From positions 620,001 to 684,000 of the forward strand of contig NZ_BMEL01000003.1 in NCBI RefSeq assembly GCF_014636475.1: 64,000 nucleotides of DNA. Direction: 5' to 3'. Under the pieces are notes generated by a model that was given only the letters and a program-made list of their open reading frames with translations, had not been told where the DNA came from and did no database searches. The DNA is from Halobacillus andaensis. Its GTDB lineage: Bacteria > Bacillota > Bacilli > Bacillales > Halobacillaceae. Of this stretch, positions 18,036-26,819 are shown one piece after another. Position 1 is the stretch's first letter. The number at the start of each line of letters is the position of its first letter. The position numbers and the translations under genes are program-made.

Positions 18036-18125
18036 TTGTAACAAATTCTAAATAATGATAATATACTATTCAAGCAAATAGTATGACACATTAGACGTAA
18101 ATTAAAATAAATAGTATGTCATATT
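18036..18125 (+). promoter_or_regulatory. ppsR-ppdK promoter region with two CcpN-like operators
   Basis: A -35-like TTGTAA (18036-18041) is 17 bp from TAATAT (18059-18064). TATACT and GATAAT are alternative -10s. Just downstream are two direct repeats: TATGACACATT (18082-18092) and TATGTCATATT (18115-18125), 33 bp apart. The second fits TRTGHYATAYW, the B. subtilis CcpN operator consensus as I recall it, at all positions; the first has one mismatch. CcpN represses gluconeogenic genes on glucose, which fits PPDK. Repression here is inferred. Confidence 0.55.
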
Positions 18126-18242
18126 AATTCAACAGAGCAACTCCATAAAGGGAGGCAGTCATAAGGAAATTTAATGAACTTATACTTACCCATGCTGTTA
18201 TATACGGCAGCTTCTATTACTTAAAGAATAGGGAGATGAATA

Positions 18243-19061
18243 GTGTCTAAAAAAGAAACAGTATATGTCGTGTCTGATTCAGTCGGAGAAACAGCTGACA
18301 TGATGGTTAAAGCTGTGACGAGTCAATTTCTTGGTCAGGATGTTGACATTAAGCATTTTTCCTATGTAGAGAACCAACAGGATATTAATAATGTCATCAC
18401 TGTCTCAAAGTATACTCACTCCATCATTGCTTACACCATCGTCCTTCCAACTTTAAAGCAATATCTTGATCAAAGAGCAGAAGAAGAGGGCATTATTGCG
18501 GTTGATTTGATGCACCCACTGATGGATGCGTTCACTCAAAAATTTAATATCGAACCTAATCATCAACCGGGACAAATGAGAAAGCTGGATGAGAACTATT
18601 TTAAACGAGTGGAAGCGATTGAATTTGCCGTGAAGTATGATGATGGGCAGGAAGCACGGGGGTTAAAACAAGCAGACATTGTCATCGTAGGAGTTTCCAG
18701 AACATCAAAGACCCCACTTTCCATGTATTTAGCCAATAAAAAATTTAAGGTAGCCAATGTACCTCTCATCCCAGAGATCCCGCCTCCTCAAGAGCTTTTT
18801 ACGATTCCAAGAAAAAAATGCGTTGGCTTAATCATTACACCTGAAAAATTAAACAGCATCCGCAAAGAACGCTTAAAAAGTCTGGGGTTAACGACTCCAG
18901 CGAATTATGCCTCATTAAATAGAATTCTTGAAGAACTAGATAGTGCTGAACAAATTATGAAAAAAATCGGCTGTCCAATCATTGATGTCTCCAATAAGGC
19001 TATTGAGGAGACGGCTGATGTCATCTTAGCGATGTTTAACAAAAGGGGGAGTTTTGCATAA
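18243..19061 (+). CDS. ppsR: PPDK regulatory protein (bifunctional kinase/pyrophosphorylase, DUF299)
   Basis: A DUF299 protein that inactivates pyruvate phosphate dikinase by ADP-dependent threonine phosphorylation and reactivates it by Pi-dependent dephosphorylation. Marks: VYVVSDSVGETADMMVKA at the N-terminus, the P-loop-like GVSRTSKTPLSMYLA (about 149-163), and VANVPLIPEIPPP. The 272-residue length is normal (B. subtilis YqfL). Translation starts at GTG 18243, placed by GGGAG 7 bases upstream and by conservation from MSKKETVYVVS. The stop overlaps the ppdK start (TAATG), so regulator and target are translationally coupled. Confidence 0.93.
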   Translation: MSKKETVYVVSDSVGETADMMVKAVTSQFLGQDVDIKHFSYVENQQDINNVITVSKYTHSIIAYTIVLPTLKQYLDQRAEEEGIIAVDLMHPLMDAFTQKFNIEPNHQPGQMRKLDENYFKRVEAIEFAVKYDDGQEARGLKQADIVIVGVSRTSKTPLSMYLANKKFKVANVPLIPEIPPPQELFTIPRKKCVGLIITPEKLNSIRKERLKSLGLTTPANYASLNRILEELDSAEQIMKKIGCPIIDVSNKAIEETADVILAMFNKRGSFA

Positions 19062-21736
19062 TGGATAAAAAATTTGTCTTCATGTTTGATCAAACCGGCA
19101 GCAGCAAAAAGGAACTTTTAGGTGGGAAAGGGGCTAATTTAGCCGAAATGACTCGGATCGGTTTACCTGTTCCTTATGGTTTTACGATTACAACCACAGC
19201 TTGTAATTCCTATTACGATGCCGGACAGGTCATCCCGCCGGAAGCCGAATTTCAAGTTCTGGAAGCACTGGAAGCACTTGAGACAAAAACAGGGAAACAG
19301 TTAGGTAATCCATCCAATCCACTTCTCGTTTCCGTGCGATCAGGCGCCGTACATTCCATGCCTGGAATGATGGATACTGTTTTGAATCTTGGAATGAATG
19401 ATGAAACCGTAAAAGGAATGGCAGAGCTTACAAATAACCCTCGGTTTGCTTATGATTCCTACCGCAGGTTTATTCAAATGTTCAGTGATGTCGTCCTGGA
19501 AGTCGACAACTACCATTTCGAAAAACGGTTAGACCATATCCGCGAAGACAAAGGATACCATTCCGATACAGAAATAACAGCTGATGAATGGAAGCAAGTG
19601 ATTAAAGAATTCAAAGAGATTGTACTAAATCAAGCGAAACGAAGCTTTCCCGAAGACCCTAAGGAGCAACTATTCCTTACCATCAACGCCGTGTTTGACT
19701 CCTGGAATAATCAAAGAGCTGTGTTGTATCGTCGACTTCACCAGATACCGGGCCACCTTGGGACAGCTGTAAATATTCAAAGCATGGTGTTTGGAAATAT
19801 GGGGGATGACTCTGGTACAGGAGTTGCTTTTACCCGCAACCCATCAACCGGGGAGTCCAAACTTTATGGAGAATACTTAATTAATGCCCAGGGAGAAGAT
19901 GTGGTGGCAGGCATTCGAACGCCGCAGCCAATTGCTGCCCTTCAAAAAGACATGCCGGACGTCTATCAACAATTGGTGGATACGTGCCAGTTGTTAGAAA
20001 ATCATTACCAGGATATGCAGGACATTGAATTTACAGTAGAAAGCGGGAAACTATATATTCTCCAAACGCGGAATGGGAAACGTACCGCCCAGGCGGCCAT
20101 TCGAATCGCAGTTGAATTAGTTAGAGAAAACATTATAAACAAACGAGAGGCTCTTTTACGCGTAGATCCTGACCAGCTTAACCAGCTCCTCCATCACCGC
20201 ATCGATCCATCACATAAAAAGAAGAAATTAACCACAGGTCTGCCAGCTTCTCCGGGGGCAGCCACAGGTAAAGTCGTCTTTGATGCGGATGAAGCAGAAG
20301 AACTTTCAAAAAGCGGGAAAAAAGTGATTCTTGTCCGCCCTGAAACGACACCGGACGATATCCATGGCATCGTATCTTCCCAGGCGACCGTTACGAGCCG
20401 GGGAGGGATGACAAGCCATGCCGCCGTGGTTGCCAGAGGCATGGGCAAAGCGTGCATATGCGGCTGTGATTCTATAAAGATAGATTTAGAGGCCAAACAA
20501 TTTAAATCAGGGTCTACGACTGTCAGTCATGGAGATATCATTACAATAGACGGTTCCACAGGTGAGATCTTCCTAGGAGAAATTCCAATGATCGAACCTC
20601 AGCTTTCTGAGGAATTCAAATTGCTGCTCAGCTGGGCAGATGAAGAGACGAAAATGGGAGTAAGGGCAAATGCGGATAACCCTGCCGATGCTGCGAAAGC
20701 ACTCGAATTTGGAGCAGGAGGAATTGGACTTTGCCGCACAGAACATATGTTTATGGATCCATCTCGTATCCCAACGGTTCAACGTATGATCCTTTCTGAA
20801 ACCCGTGAGGAACGTAAAGACGCTCTCGATCAGCTCCTTCCTATGCAGCAGCAGGATTTTGAGCAAATATTTGAAACGATGCAGGGCCTTCCAATTACCG
20901 TGCGGTTATTAGACCCGCCGCTTCATGAGTTTTTGCCGGATAAAGAAGAACTGCTCGTTGACGTGACAAAACTGCAAATGACGAACTCAAACGCAAACGA
21001 ATTACAAGAAAAGCAAAATCTATTACGCAAAGTACGATTACTAGAAGAATCCAATCCCATGTTAGGTCATCGCGGCTGCCGGCTGGGGATGATTCATCCT
21101 GAAATATACGAAATGCAGGCAAAAGCTATCTTTTATGCCATGTCCAACGTTATGAAAAAAGGAATTAAAGTTAAACCCGAGATCATGATCCCTTTGGTCA
21201 GCCATGTACATGAACTTAAAGAAATGCGTCAGCTGGTCATCAATACCGGTAACCAGATTCAGGAAGAAAAAGGTCAGGTATTCGATTACCTCATTGGGAC
21301 CATGGTCGAAACCCCGCGTGCTGCACTCACCGCTGACCAAATTGCCCAGGAGGCAGACTTTTTCTCTTTCGGAACCAATGATTTAACGCAAACCACCTTT
21401 GGATTCAGCCGCGACGATGCAGAAGGAAAGTTCCTCCAGCATTATGTTGAAAATGACGTCCTCCTGCAAAATCCATTTGTTTCGTTAGATCAGGAAGGTG
21501 TAGGAAAACTTGTAGAAACTGGGGTTAAACTGGGCAGAGAAACAAAACCTGCACTGAAAACAGGGATTTGCGGGGAGCATGGAGGAGAAAAAGAATCGAT
21601 CCAATTTTGCTATGATGCAGGAATCGATTATGTAAGCTGCTCTCCTTTCCGCGTACCCGCTGCACGGCTTGCAGCAGCTCAGGCGACGATTCGTCACGAA
21701 CAGAAAAATCTCTTAAAAGAACCTCAGCATAATTAA
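19061..21736 (+). CDS. ppdK: Pyruvate, phosphate dikinase
   Basis: Interconverts pyruvate + ATP + Pi and PEP + AMP + PPi, allowing direct PEP formation from pyruvate (gluconeogenesis). At 891 residues it has full length. The N-terminal ATP-grasp begins with LLGGKGANLAEM; the swivelling domain carries the phosphorylated His in TSRGGMTSHAAVVARG (about 445-460), next to the Thr targeted by PpsR. The C-terminal PEP-utiliser barrel has GTNDLTQTTFG and the catalytic Cys in GICGEHGG (about 836). The AAGGGGG site lies inside the end of ppsR. With malic enzyme making pyruvate from malate elsewhere in the window, PPDK could route malate carbon to PEP (inference). Confidence 0.96.
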   Translation: MDKKFVFMFDQTGSSKKELLGGKGANLAEMTRIGLPVPYGFTITTTACNSYYDAGQVIPPEAEFQVLEALEALETKTGKQLGNPSNPLLVSVRSGAVHSMPGMMDTVLNLGMNDETVKGMAELTNNPRFAYDSYRRFIQMFSDVVLEVDNYHFEKRLDHIREDKGYHSDTEITADEWKQVIKEFKEIVLNQAKRSFPEDPKEQLFLTINAVFDSWNNQRAVLYRRLHQIPGHLGTAVNIQSMVFGNMGDDSGTGVAFTRNPSTGESKLYGEYLINAQGEDVVAGIRTPQPIAALQKDMPDVYQQLVDTCQLLENHYQDMQDIEFTVESGKLYILQTRNGKRTAQAAIRIAVELVRENIINKREALLRVDPDQLNQLLHHRIDPSHKKKKLTTGLPASPGAATGKVVFDADEAEELSKSGKKVILVRPETTPDDIHGIVSSQATVTSRGGMTSHAAVVARGMGKACICGCDSIKIDLEAKQFKSGSTTVSHGDIITIDGSTGEIFLGEIPMIEPQLSEEFKLLLSWADEETKMGVRANADNPADAAKALEFGAGGIGLCRTEHMFMDPSRIPTVQRMILSETREERKDALDQLLPMQQQDFEQIFETMQGLPITVRLLDPPLHEFLPDKEELLVDVTKLQMTNSNANELQEKQNLLRKVRLLEESNPMLGHRGCRLGMIHPEIYEMQAKAIFYAMSNVMKKGIKVKPEIMIPLVSHVHELKEMRQLVINTGNQIQEEKGQVFDYLIGTMVETPRAALTADQIAQEADFFSFGTNDLTQTTFGFSRDDAEGKFLQHYVENDVLLQNPFVSLDQEGVGKLVETGVKLGRETKPALKTGICGEHGGEKESIQFCYDAGIDYVSCSPFRVPAARLAAAQATIRHEQKNLLKEPQHN

Positions 21737-21739
21737 TAG

Positions 21740-21784
21740 AGAGAACCCTAAACAAATTCCACAAAGTTTAGGGTTCTCTTTTAT
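21740..21784 (+). terminator. Terminator of ppsR-ppdK
   Basis: Perfect 14-bp inverted repeat (21740-21753 / 21766-21779) followed by TTTTA, 4 bp after the ppdK stop. Confidence 0.9.
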
Positions 21785-21871
21785 ATAAGACAAGCATTAA
21801 TTCTTTAATAATTGCTCATGAAAAAGAGAGAAGGCGCATGTCTTTTTTTATGGGACAGTAACTTGTTGATT

Positions 21872-23491
21872 CTAGTGTGCCATCATTTCATGGGCAATGT
21901 CATGACCATCCATATCTGATGGATAGTAAGTCGGCCAGTGACTCACTTCATCTAATAATTCCTCACGGTCGTCGCCCCAATATAAGTGATAGTGATCGGA
22001 TTTCGTCGGATAGATACTATGATCACTAAATTGAATATACTTCGGAAGTTCCTCCACTTCTTCCTTTAGTTTAAAAATGTACCTTACCCCTCGATTACCT
22101 GCATCGTAGGTTAAAATTTCATATCCGTCAGAAACATATTCCCCCGAACGCTCTTCTCCATCTTTATTAAAAGTGACGGTCTCTCCGTCTATAACAATAT
22201 GATCAACATCTGTCTGGTACCCTTCCTCATAATATTCCTTGTATTCTTCTGCTGTCTTGTCCCCTTCCTGTTCTGCTTTATGAGCATATACTTCATCCAG
22301 CGTTCCATCTTGGTGGTATGGATATACGGACTGCCAGTCTCCTTCCCAATCGGAAAGTTCTCGGTCCTCCACTTGGCTGTCTTCAAAGTAGCCCTCATAA
22401 ATTTTCTCTGATTCTTCATCATGAGCATGACTATGATCGTGATTATGCTCATCTGATTCTTTAGATTCATCTGAGACTGAGGAAGGCTCAGATAGAGCTG
22501 TTGAAAGTACTTCTAAATTACTCTGCATGAGAGTAAAGTAATCTTCATTACTTTGAATATCTTCTTCTGTTAGAACAGATAAATTGTGTATGCGTAAAGT
22601 CTCGGCATCAAGTTCATTTCGAACAACTTCTGCTACTTTAGGGGTTATATTCTGTTCGAAAAGCACATGATTTAACCCATGCTCTTCAGCTGTTTCCACA
22701 ATATTTTGCAATTCTTTTTGAGAAGGCTCATTCTCAGGGCTTAATCCAGAGACGGCCACCTGCTCAATTCCGTAGTTTTTCTCCCAATATCCATAAGCCG
22801 CATGAGAAACGATAATTTTATTCCCAGGTAAGCTTTCAAGCTGTGTATGGAACTCTTCGTCTAAGCTCTCAAGCCTTGATTTCAGTTCTTCAAAGTTTTC
22901 GTTAAATCCTTCTTCCTGCTCAGGATTTAATTCAACTAGTGTCTCTTTTATATGTTCTGCCATTTCAATGGCTCGAACAGGATCCAGCCAAACGTGTGGG
23001 TCTTGATCTCCATGGTCATGCCCGTCATGTTCGTCCTCATGACCATCTTCTTCGTCGTGTGCATGTTCATCATGACTCTCTTCTTCATGGCTGTCTCCAT
23101 GCTCTTCTAAGTCAATTCCTTTTGAGGCTTCAAGTATTTGTACGTCTTCTGACTCAATAGATTCAGAGATATTGTCTGCATAAGGTTCTAAACCTGCTCC
23201 ATTATAAATAAAAGCATCCGATTCAGCGATTTCTATCATTTCTTTCGTGGTTGGTTCATAAGTATGAGAATCTGACCCCGGCGGCAGAATAGACTCTACA
23301 GAAGCTAGGTCCCCTGCGATTTGTTCAGTAAAGAACTGAAGAGGATAAACCGTTGTAAACACCGTTAACTCTTCAGTTGAATCTTGAGATCCTTTTTCAC
23401 TTTCATCACTCTTTGTCTCTTCATCACCACACGCAGCCATGGTAAAGATGACAATAAATAAACTAAGTAACCCTGCAAATTTTTTAAACAA
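21872..23491 (-). CDS. adcA: Zinc ABC transporter substrate-binding lipoprotein fused to ZinT domain (AdcA type)
   Basis: 539 residues. Lipoprotein signal FTMAACGDE (Cys21), then a cluster A-I zinc-binding domain (about 40-325) with PPGSDSHTYEPT, a His/Asp/Glu-rich loop (about 130-165) leading into DPHVWLDP, and IVSHAAYGYW. A second His-rich linker (DEHNHDHSHAHDEE) leads to a C-terminal ZinT/YodA domain (about 360-539, YFEDSQVEDRELSDWEGDW, SDHYHLYWGDD). This two-domain layout is AdcA of Gram-positives; it captures extracellular zinc for an AdcBC permease, which is not in this window. A weak Zur-like site lies 33 bp upstream of the start, and zagA lies directly upstream. Confidence 0.92.
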   Translation of the reverse strand: MFKKFAGLLSLFIVIFTMAACGDEETKSDESEKGSQDSTEELTVFTTVYPLQFFTEQIAGDLASVESILPPGSDSHTYEPTTKEMIEIAESDAFIYNGAGLEPYADNISESIESEDVQILEASKGIDLEEHGDSHEEESHDEHAHDEEDGHEDEHDGHDHGDQDPHVWLDPVRAIEMAEHIKETLVELNPEQEEGFNENFEELKSRLESLDEEFHTQLESLPGNKIIVSHAAYGYWEKNYGIEQVAVSGLSPENEPSQKELQNIVETAEEHGLNHVLFEQNITPKVAEVVRNELDAETLRIHNLSVLTEEDIQSNEDYFTLMQSNLEVLSTALSEPSSVSDESKESDEHNHDHSHAHDEESEKIYEGYFEDSQVEDRELSDWEGDWQSVYPYHQDGTLDEVYAHKAEQEGDKTAEEYKEYYEEGYQTDVDHIVIDGETVTFNKDGEERSGEYVSDGYEILTYDAGNRGVRYIFKLKEEVEELPKYIQFSDHSIYPTKSDHYHLYWGDDREELLDEVSHWPTYYPSDMDGHDIAHEMMAH

Positions 23492-23523
23492 TTTCTCTCC
23501 TCCTTTTATTCTTCAACATTATA

Positions 23524-23538
23524 TTGTAGTGATTACGC
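23524..23538 (-). promoter_or_regulatory. Weak Zur-like site upstream of adcA
   Basis: TTGTAGT-G-ATTACGC keeps the right half of the 7-1-7 Zur box (ATTACG) but departs from TCGTAATNATTACGA at three of 14 positions. It lies in the 57-bp gap between zagA and adcA. Support comes mainly from the zinc context. Confidence 0.35.
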
Positions 23539-23548
23539 TTGAATTTTC

Positions 23549-24742
23549 TTATTGAGTTTCCCACGTAAAAGGATCTTGCAATTCAGACCATTCCTGGTCC
23601 ATTTCCCCGGCAGTTAATAAGCATTGATCGAGCTCTTTAATTATGGTTTCTTTCTCAAGGTCCACTCCTATAAATACTAGATTCGTCTTACGATCGCCAA
23701 ATTCAACATCCCAATCGTTTAAGATCTCAGGATTCTGTTTGATGGTACGATCTTTTTGTTCCTTAGGGAGGGAAGCTACCCAGTAAGAGACAGGTTCAAT
23801 AGAAACAGACGGACCTGCCTGTGATAATAAAAGGGCTAATTGATTTCTAGTAGCGCACCACGTGATTCCTTTTGCACGGACAATTGATGCTGGCATTTGA
23901 CTGATCCAGTTATAGAATCGCTGCGAGTGAAATGGCAATCTTCTTTCATACACAAACGAGTGAATGCCATATTCCTCAGTTTCCGGGGTATGTTCTTCCG
24001 GCCCTGCCATCAACTCTTTTAGCCAGCCTGCCGATTGACTTGCTGTTTCAAAATTAAAAAGATGCGTATTTAAAATTTTTGCTGGATCAATTTCACTATA
24101 AGTTGTGCGTATGATCTCCGCTTCAGGCTGCAAGGTTTGAATCACTTGAGTCAGTGAATTCACCTGCTCCTCTGTCACCATGTCACATTTATTGAGCAGG
24201 AGAACATTACAAAATTCGATCTGGTCTATTAGTAAATCGGCAAGGTTTCGCTGATCATCTTCACCAAGAGCCTGCTTTCGGTCAAGTAGGCGATCACCAG
24301 ACTCGTAATCATGCCAAAAACGATAGGCATCCACAACAGTAACCATCGTATCAAGACGACAGAACTGGGTAAGGTCAATGCCCATTTCTTCATCTATATA
24401 AGAAAAGGTCTGGGCGACTGGTACAGGCTCACTAATCCCTGTAGATTCAATGACGATATAATCTATATTGCCGGCTTTTACAATCTTTTCGACTTCAATG
24501 AGTAAATCCTCTCTTAACGTACAGCAGATACACCCGTTAGACATTTCCACTAAATTCTCTTCTGTTCTTGAAAAATGCCCTTCCTTCTCTATTAAATCTG
24601 CGTCAATGTTAATTTCACTCATGTCATTCACGATGACTGCAATTTTCATCCCCGCACGATTGTTTAAGATATGATTGAGCAGCGTCGTTTTTCCTGATCC
24701 TAAATATCCGCTTAACACAGTAACAGGAATTTTTTCACTCAT
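23549..24742 (-). CDS. zagA: COG0523 zinc metallochaperone GTPase (ZagA/YciC type)
   Basis: 397 residues, the same length as B. subtilis YciC/ZagA. P-loop GYLGSGKTT (12-20), metal motif CICC at 71-74 (SNGCICC, a CxCC signature), NKCD guanine motif about 183-186, and a C-terminal CobW_C domain. The family uses GTP to deliver zinc to client enzymes during zinc limitation. A Zur-like box (24872-24891) lies about 130 bp upstream, and adcA is 57 bp downstream. The role is inferred from the close architecture and context. Confidence 0.85.
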   Translation of the reverse strand: MSEKIPVTVLSGYLGSGKTTLLNHILNNRAGMKIAVIVNDMSEINIDADLIEKEGHFSRTEENLVEMSNGCICCTLREDLLIEVEKIVKAGNIDYIVIESTGISEPVPVAQTFSYIDEEMGIDLTQFCRLDTMVTVVDAYRFWHDYESGDRLLDRKQALGEDDQRNLADLLIDQIEFCNVLLLNKCDMVTEEQVNSLTQVIQTLQPEAEIIRTTYSEIDPAKILNTHLFNFETASQSAGWLKELMAGPEEHTPETEEYGIHSFVYERRLPFHSQRFYNWISQMPASIVRAKGITWCATRNQLALLLSQAGPSVSIEPVSYWVASLPKEQKDRTIKQNPEILNDWDVEFGDRKTNLVFIGVDLEKETIIKELDQCLLTAGEMDQEWSELQDPFTWETQ

Positions 24743-24871
24743 ATTTCATCACTCCACCTTTAATTAAAAAATCAAATAAAAGCATTCCCACTAACCATGT
24801 ACTTGCATTATCTTCTTCTGTGGGGGCGCTTCATTAAGCATGTTCCTGGATTATTAATTACCCCCCCATTT

Positions 24872-24891
24872 AAATGTAATCATTACGATTT
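24872..24891 (-). promoter_or_regulatory. Zur-like operator upstream of zagA
   Basis: AAATGTAATCATTACGATTT contains the invariant core GTAATCATTAC and one full half-site (ATTACGATTT). Compared with the 21-bp B. subtilis Zur box it lacks one base in the left arm. It lies in the 173-bp gap between the second GTPase gene and zagA. Confidence 0.65.
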
Positions 24892-24915
24892 AAAAACAGC
24901 GAAATTTTTTTATTC

Positions 24916-25887
24916 CTATACACATCTTCTGAATTGTTCCTCAAGTTTCTGTTTGTTTAAGTTCTTGCCGATGAATACGAGTTCGCTCATACGAGGATCG
25001 CTTCCCCATGGACCCAGTTCGTCGCCTGCAAAAAGCATATGAACGCCTTGAAAAACAAAGCGCTTCTCTATTCCTTCTATGTTCAGCACACCTTTATAAC
25101 GGTACAATCTTTCTCCTTGCATTTGAACAAGAAACGAAACCCAGAGATTGAGCTTTCGTAAATCGAGAGCTCTATGTTCTTGTAAGGATAAAGAAGATAT
25201 TTCGTCATCATGGGAATGGTGATCGTTGATTAATAAATCGGGAGTTACTTCCACTTTTTCCTGCAGGTTAAAAGAATAAATCCCTAACACTTTTTCCAAT
25301 TCAATCTGGCTGTTTTCACATAAATACGTCACAGCTTTAGGATTTATTTTCTCTAAACGCTTGATTAACCAGGTCAAATGATCATTTGACACTAAGTCTG
25401 TTTTGTTTAAGAGGATCATATCTGCAAAAGCAATTTGGCTTAGTGCTTCACCTTTTTGATCTAAATGATTTGAAATATGTTTGGCGTCGATCAAGGCGCA
25501 CACGCTGTCTATGACAAAGTCTTCAATCATTTCCTTATCCATTAAGAATGTTTGAACTACTGGAGCCGGGTCGGCAAGTCCTGTCGTTTCTATTACAACA
25601 CGGTCAAACTCTATCATTTTCTCTTTTCTAGAGATTGCAAGCATCGATAAAGTATCAATTAAATCTTTACGAACATTACAGCAAATACATCCACTATTAA
25701 TTTCTATAATCTCTTCTTCCGTTTTCTCAAGGATCTGATCATCAATTCCAATATCTCCAAACTCATTGACAATGACAGCGACTTTCTCGTCAGTATTTTT
25801 GAGGAGATGGTTAAGAAACGTTGTCTTCCCTGCTCCTAAATACCCTGTTACGATTGTCACAGGAATTCTTGACTCATTCTCTTTCAT
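24916..25887 (-). CDS. Second COG0523/CobW-family GTPase
   Basis: 323 residues, a paralogue of the ZagA-like protein but of another subfamily. P-loop GYLGAGKTT (15-23), CxCC at 67-70 (SGCICC), NKTD (about 160), a short His/Asp-rich segment (NDHHSHDDE, about 216) and a CobW_C domain (LYRYKGVLNIEG). The segment may be a metal-binding loop. The start overlaps the SufU-like gene by 14 bp, giving tight co-expression. This coupling points to zinc delivery to the SufU-like protein as a testable client relationship (inference). It lies downstream of the perfect Zur palindrome at 26820-26852. Confidence 0.85.
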   Translation of the reverse strand: MKENESRIPVTIVTGYLGAGKTTFLNHLLKNTDEKVAVIVNEFGDIGIDDQILEKTEEEIIEINSGCICCNVRKDLIDTLSMLAISRKEKMIEFDRVVIETTGLADPAPVVQTFLMDKEMIEDFVIDSVCALIDAKHISNHLDQKGEALSQIAFADMILLNKTDLVSNDHLTWLIKRLEKINPKAVTYLCENSQIELEKVLGIYSFNLQEKVEVTPDLLINDHHSHDDEISSLSLQEHRALDLRKLNLWVSFLVQMQGERLYRYKGVLNIEGIEKRFVFQGVHMLFAGDELGPWGSDPRMSELVFIGKNLNKQKLEEQFRRCV

Positions 25888-26314
25888 TTTCCTGCTCCTT
25901 TAACCATTTGTCTAAAGCCTGCCACGGCATCAGCGCACAATTATGTCTGGCCCTTAGTTTATGCACGCCTTGGAGAGCTGCTGCATCCCCTAAATCGATA
26001 TCTTCCTCTATTTCGCCTTCTCTTATTAAACGTTCAAAAGCATCTCTCTTATTGTAAACTGCTTCCATCGATTGATTTTTAAGAAGATCTGTCATCATTG
26101 AACAAGACGCCATACTAATACTACAGCCTTCCCCTTCGAAGGATAGATCTTCAATACCTGATGGTCCTGTTCGTAAATACAAGGTCATTACATCACCACA
26201 CGTAGGATTTTTATAATAAACCTTACTTATATTATTCTGCTCAGATAATTCCCCGTAGTTTCGTTTATATTTTGCGTGGTCTAACACCACCTGGCGATAT
26301 AAATCGTCCAGCAT
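25874..26314 (-). CDS. SufU-like zinc/iron-sulfur assembly protein, paralogue in zinc island
   Basis: 146 residues of the SufU/IscU-like family. SufU is a zinc-dependent sulfurtransferase that accepts sulfur from SufS. Ligand-type residues are present: Cys39 and Asp41 (NPTCGD), Cys64 (GEGCSIS) with Cys71, and Cys126 (RHNCALMPW), so the zinc site looks complete. It is not in a suf operon here but between an unknown gene and a COG0523 GTPase, behind a Zur palindrome. It may replace or support the housekeeping SufU when zinc is scarce (inference). A GGAGGATTTTC site precedes ATG 26314. Confidence 0.82.
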   Translation of the reverse strand: MLDDLYRQVVLDHAKYKRNYGELSEQNNISKVYYKNPTCGDVMTLYLRTGPSGIEDLSFEGEGCSISMASCSMMTDLLKNQSMEAVYNKRDAFERLIREGEIEEDIDLGDAAALQGVHKLRARHNCALMPWQALDKWLKEQENERE

Positions 26315-26361
26315 GAAAATCCTCCTTAATATGCGTTCACCTATTACATTATGTAACAGCT

Positions 26362-26715
26362 CTAGAGTGATAAAAGAAACACTTTTTGGTGGAGAGGAAT
26401 CCCCATTTTCGCCCGAGCGACCTCTGTATAGTCTTTCCAGCTGACCAATTGGATCCTCGTTTCAAGCTGTCCAGCAATCTCTCGATCAATATGGTTAATT
26501 GTTTGCAAAAGTTCAAAAAAGGTCATACCAAAGTGTTTGGCCGCATGTTTGTGCGGGGATTCACTTTTAAGCCGAACCATAAATTCTTCCGCAGAGTCGG
26601 CCTCTTCCGCAAATTCATCCTCCATATTAATTACGTAGGCATAAATCTCTCTCTTCTCCTTAGGCAAAGAAGCTACAATTTTATTCGTTAGCATCTTAAT
26701 TAAATAATCACTCAT
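26362..26715 (-). CDS. Unknown 117-residue protein, first gene of the Zur-type operon
   Basis: No family recognised. Helical, soluble, charged: MSDYLIKMLTNKIVASLPKE, later EEFMVRLKSESPHKHAAKHF and IDREIAGQLETRIQLVSW. It has no Cys and only a few His residues (PHKHAAKH, NHID), so a metal role is not obvious. GAGGTG lies 5 bp before ATG 26715. It is the gene nearest the perfect Zur palindrome, 104 bp upstream, and 47 bp separate it from the SufU-like gene. That places it in the zinc-starvation response by position only. Confidence 0.7.
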   Translation of the reverse strand: MSDYLIKMLTNKIVASLPKEKREIYAYVINMEDEFAEEADSAEEFMVRLKSESPHKHAAKHFGMTFFELLQTINHIDREIAGQLETRIQLVSWKDYTEVARAKMGIPLHQKVFLLSL

Positions 26716-26819
26716 AATTTCACCTCAGCGTTTATCAATTTTAAACTCAAACCTCTTCTTCTCCAACACTCTTTCTATTTCTTCACCATACAGAGACTCT
26801 TATAAGGAAAATCATTCCA

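Noticed and set aside
18040-18070. Fur-box-like ATGATAATAT
   Set aside because: Only one half-site fits and the sequence is explained by the -10 region of the ppsR promoter.
18150-18242. Short frames overlapping the ppsR leader (MNLYLPMLLYTAASIT and an unstarted frame ending at the ppsR start)
   Set aside because: One lacks a valid start codon and the other is only 16 codons. Without conservation data neither can be supported as a gene.
26343-26358. TTACATAATGTAA palindrome before the sufU-like gene
   Set aside because: The half-sites are in the wrong order for Zur (GTAAT-N-ATTAC is expected); more likely chance in AT-rich sequence.
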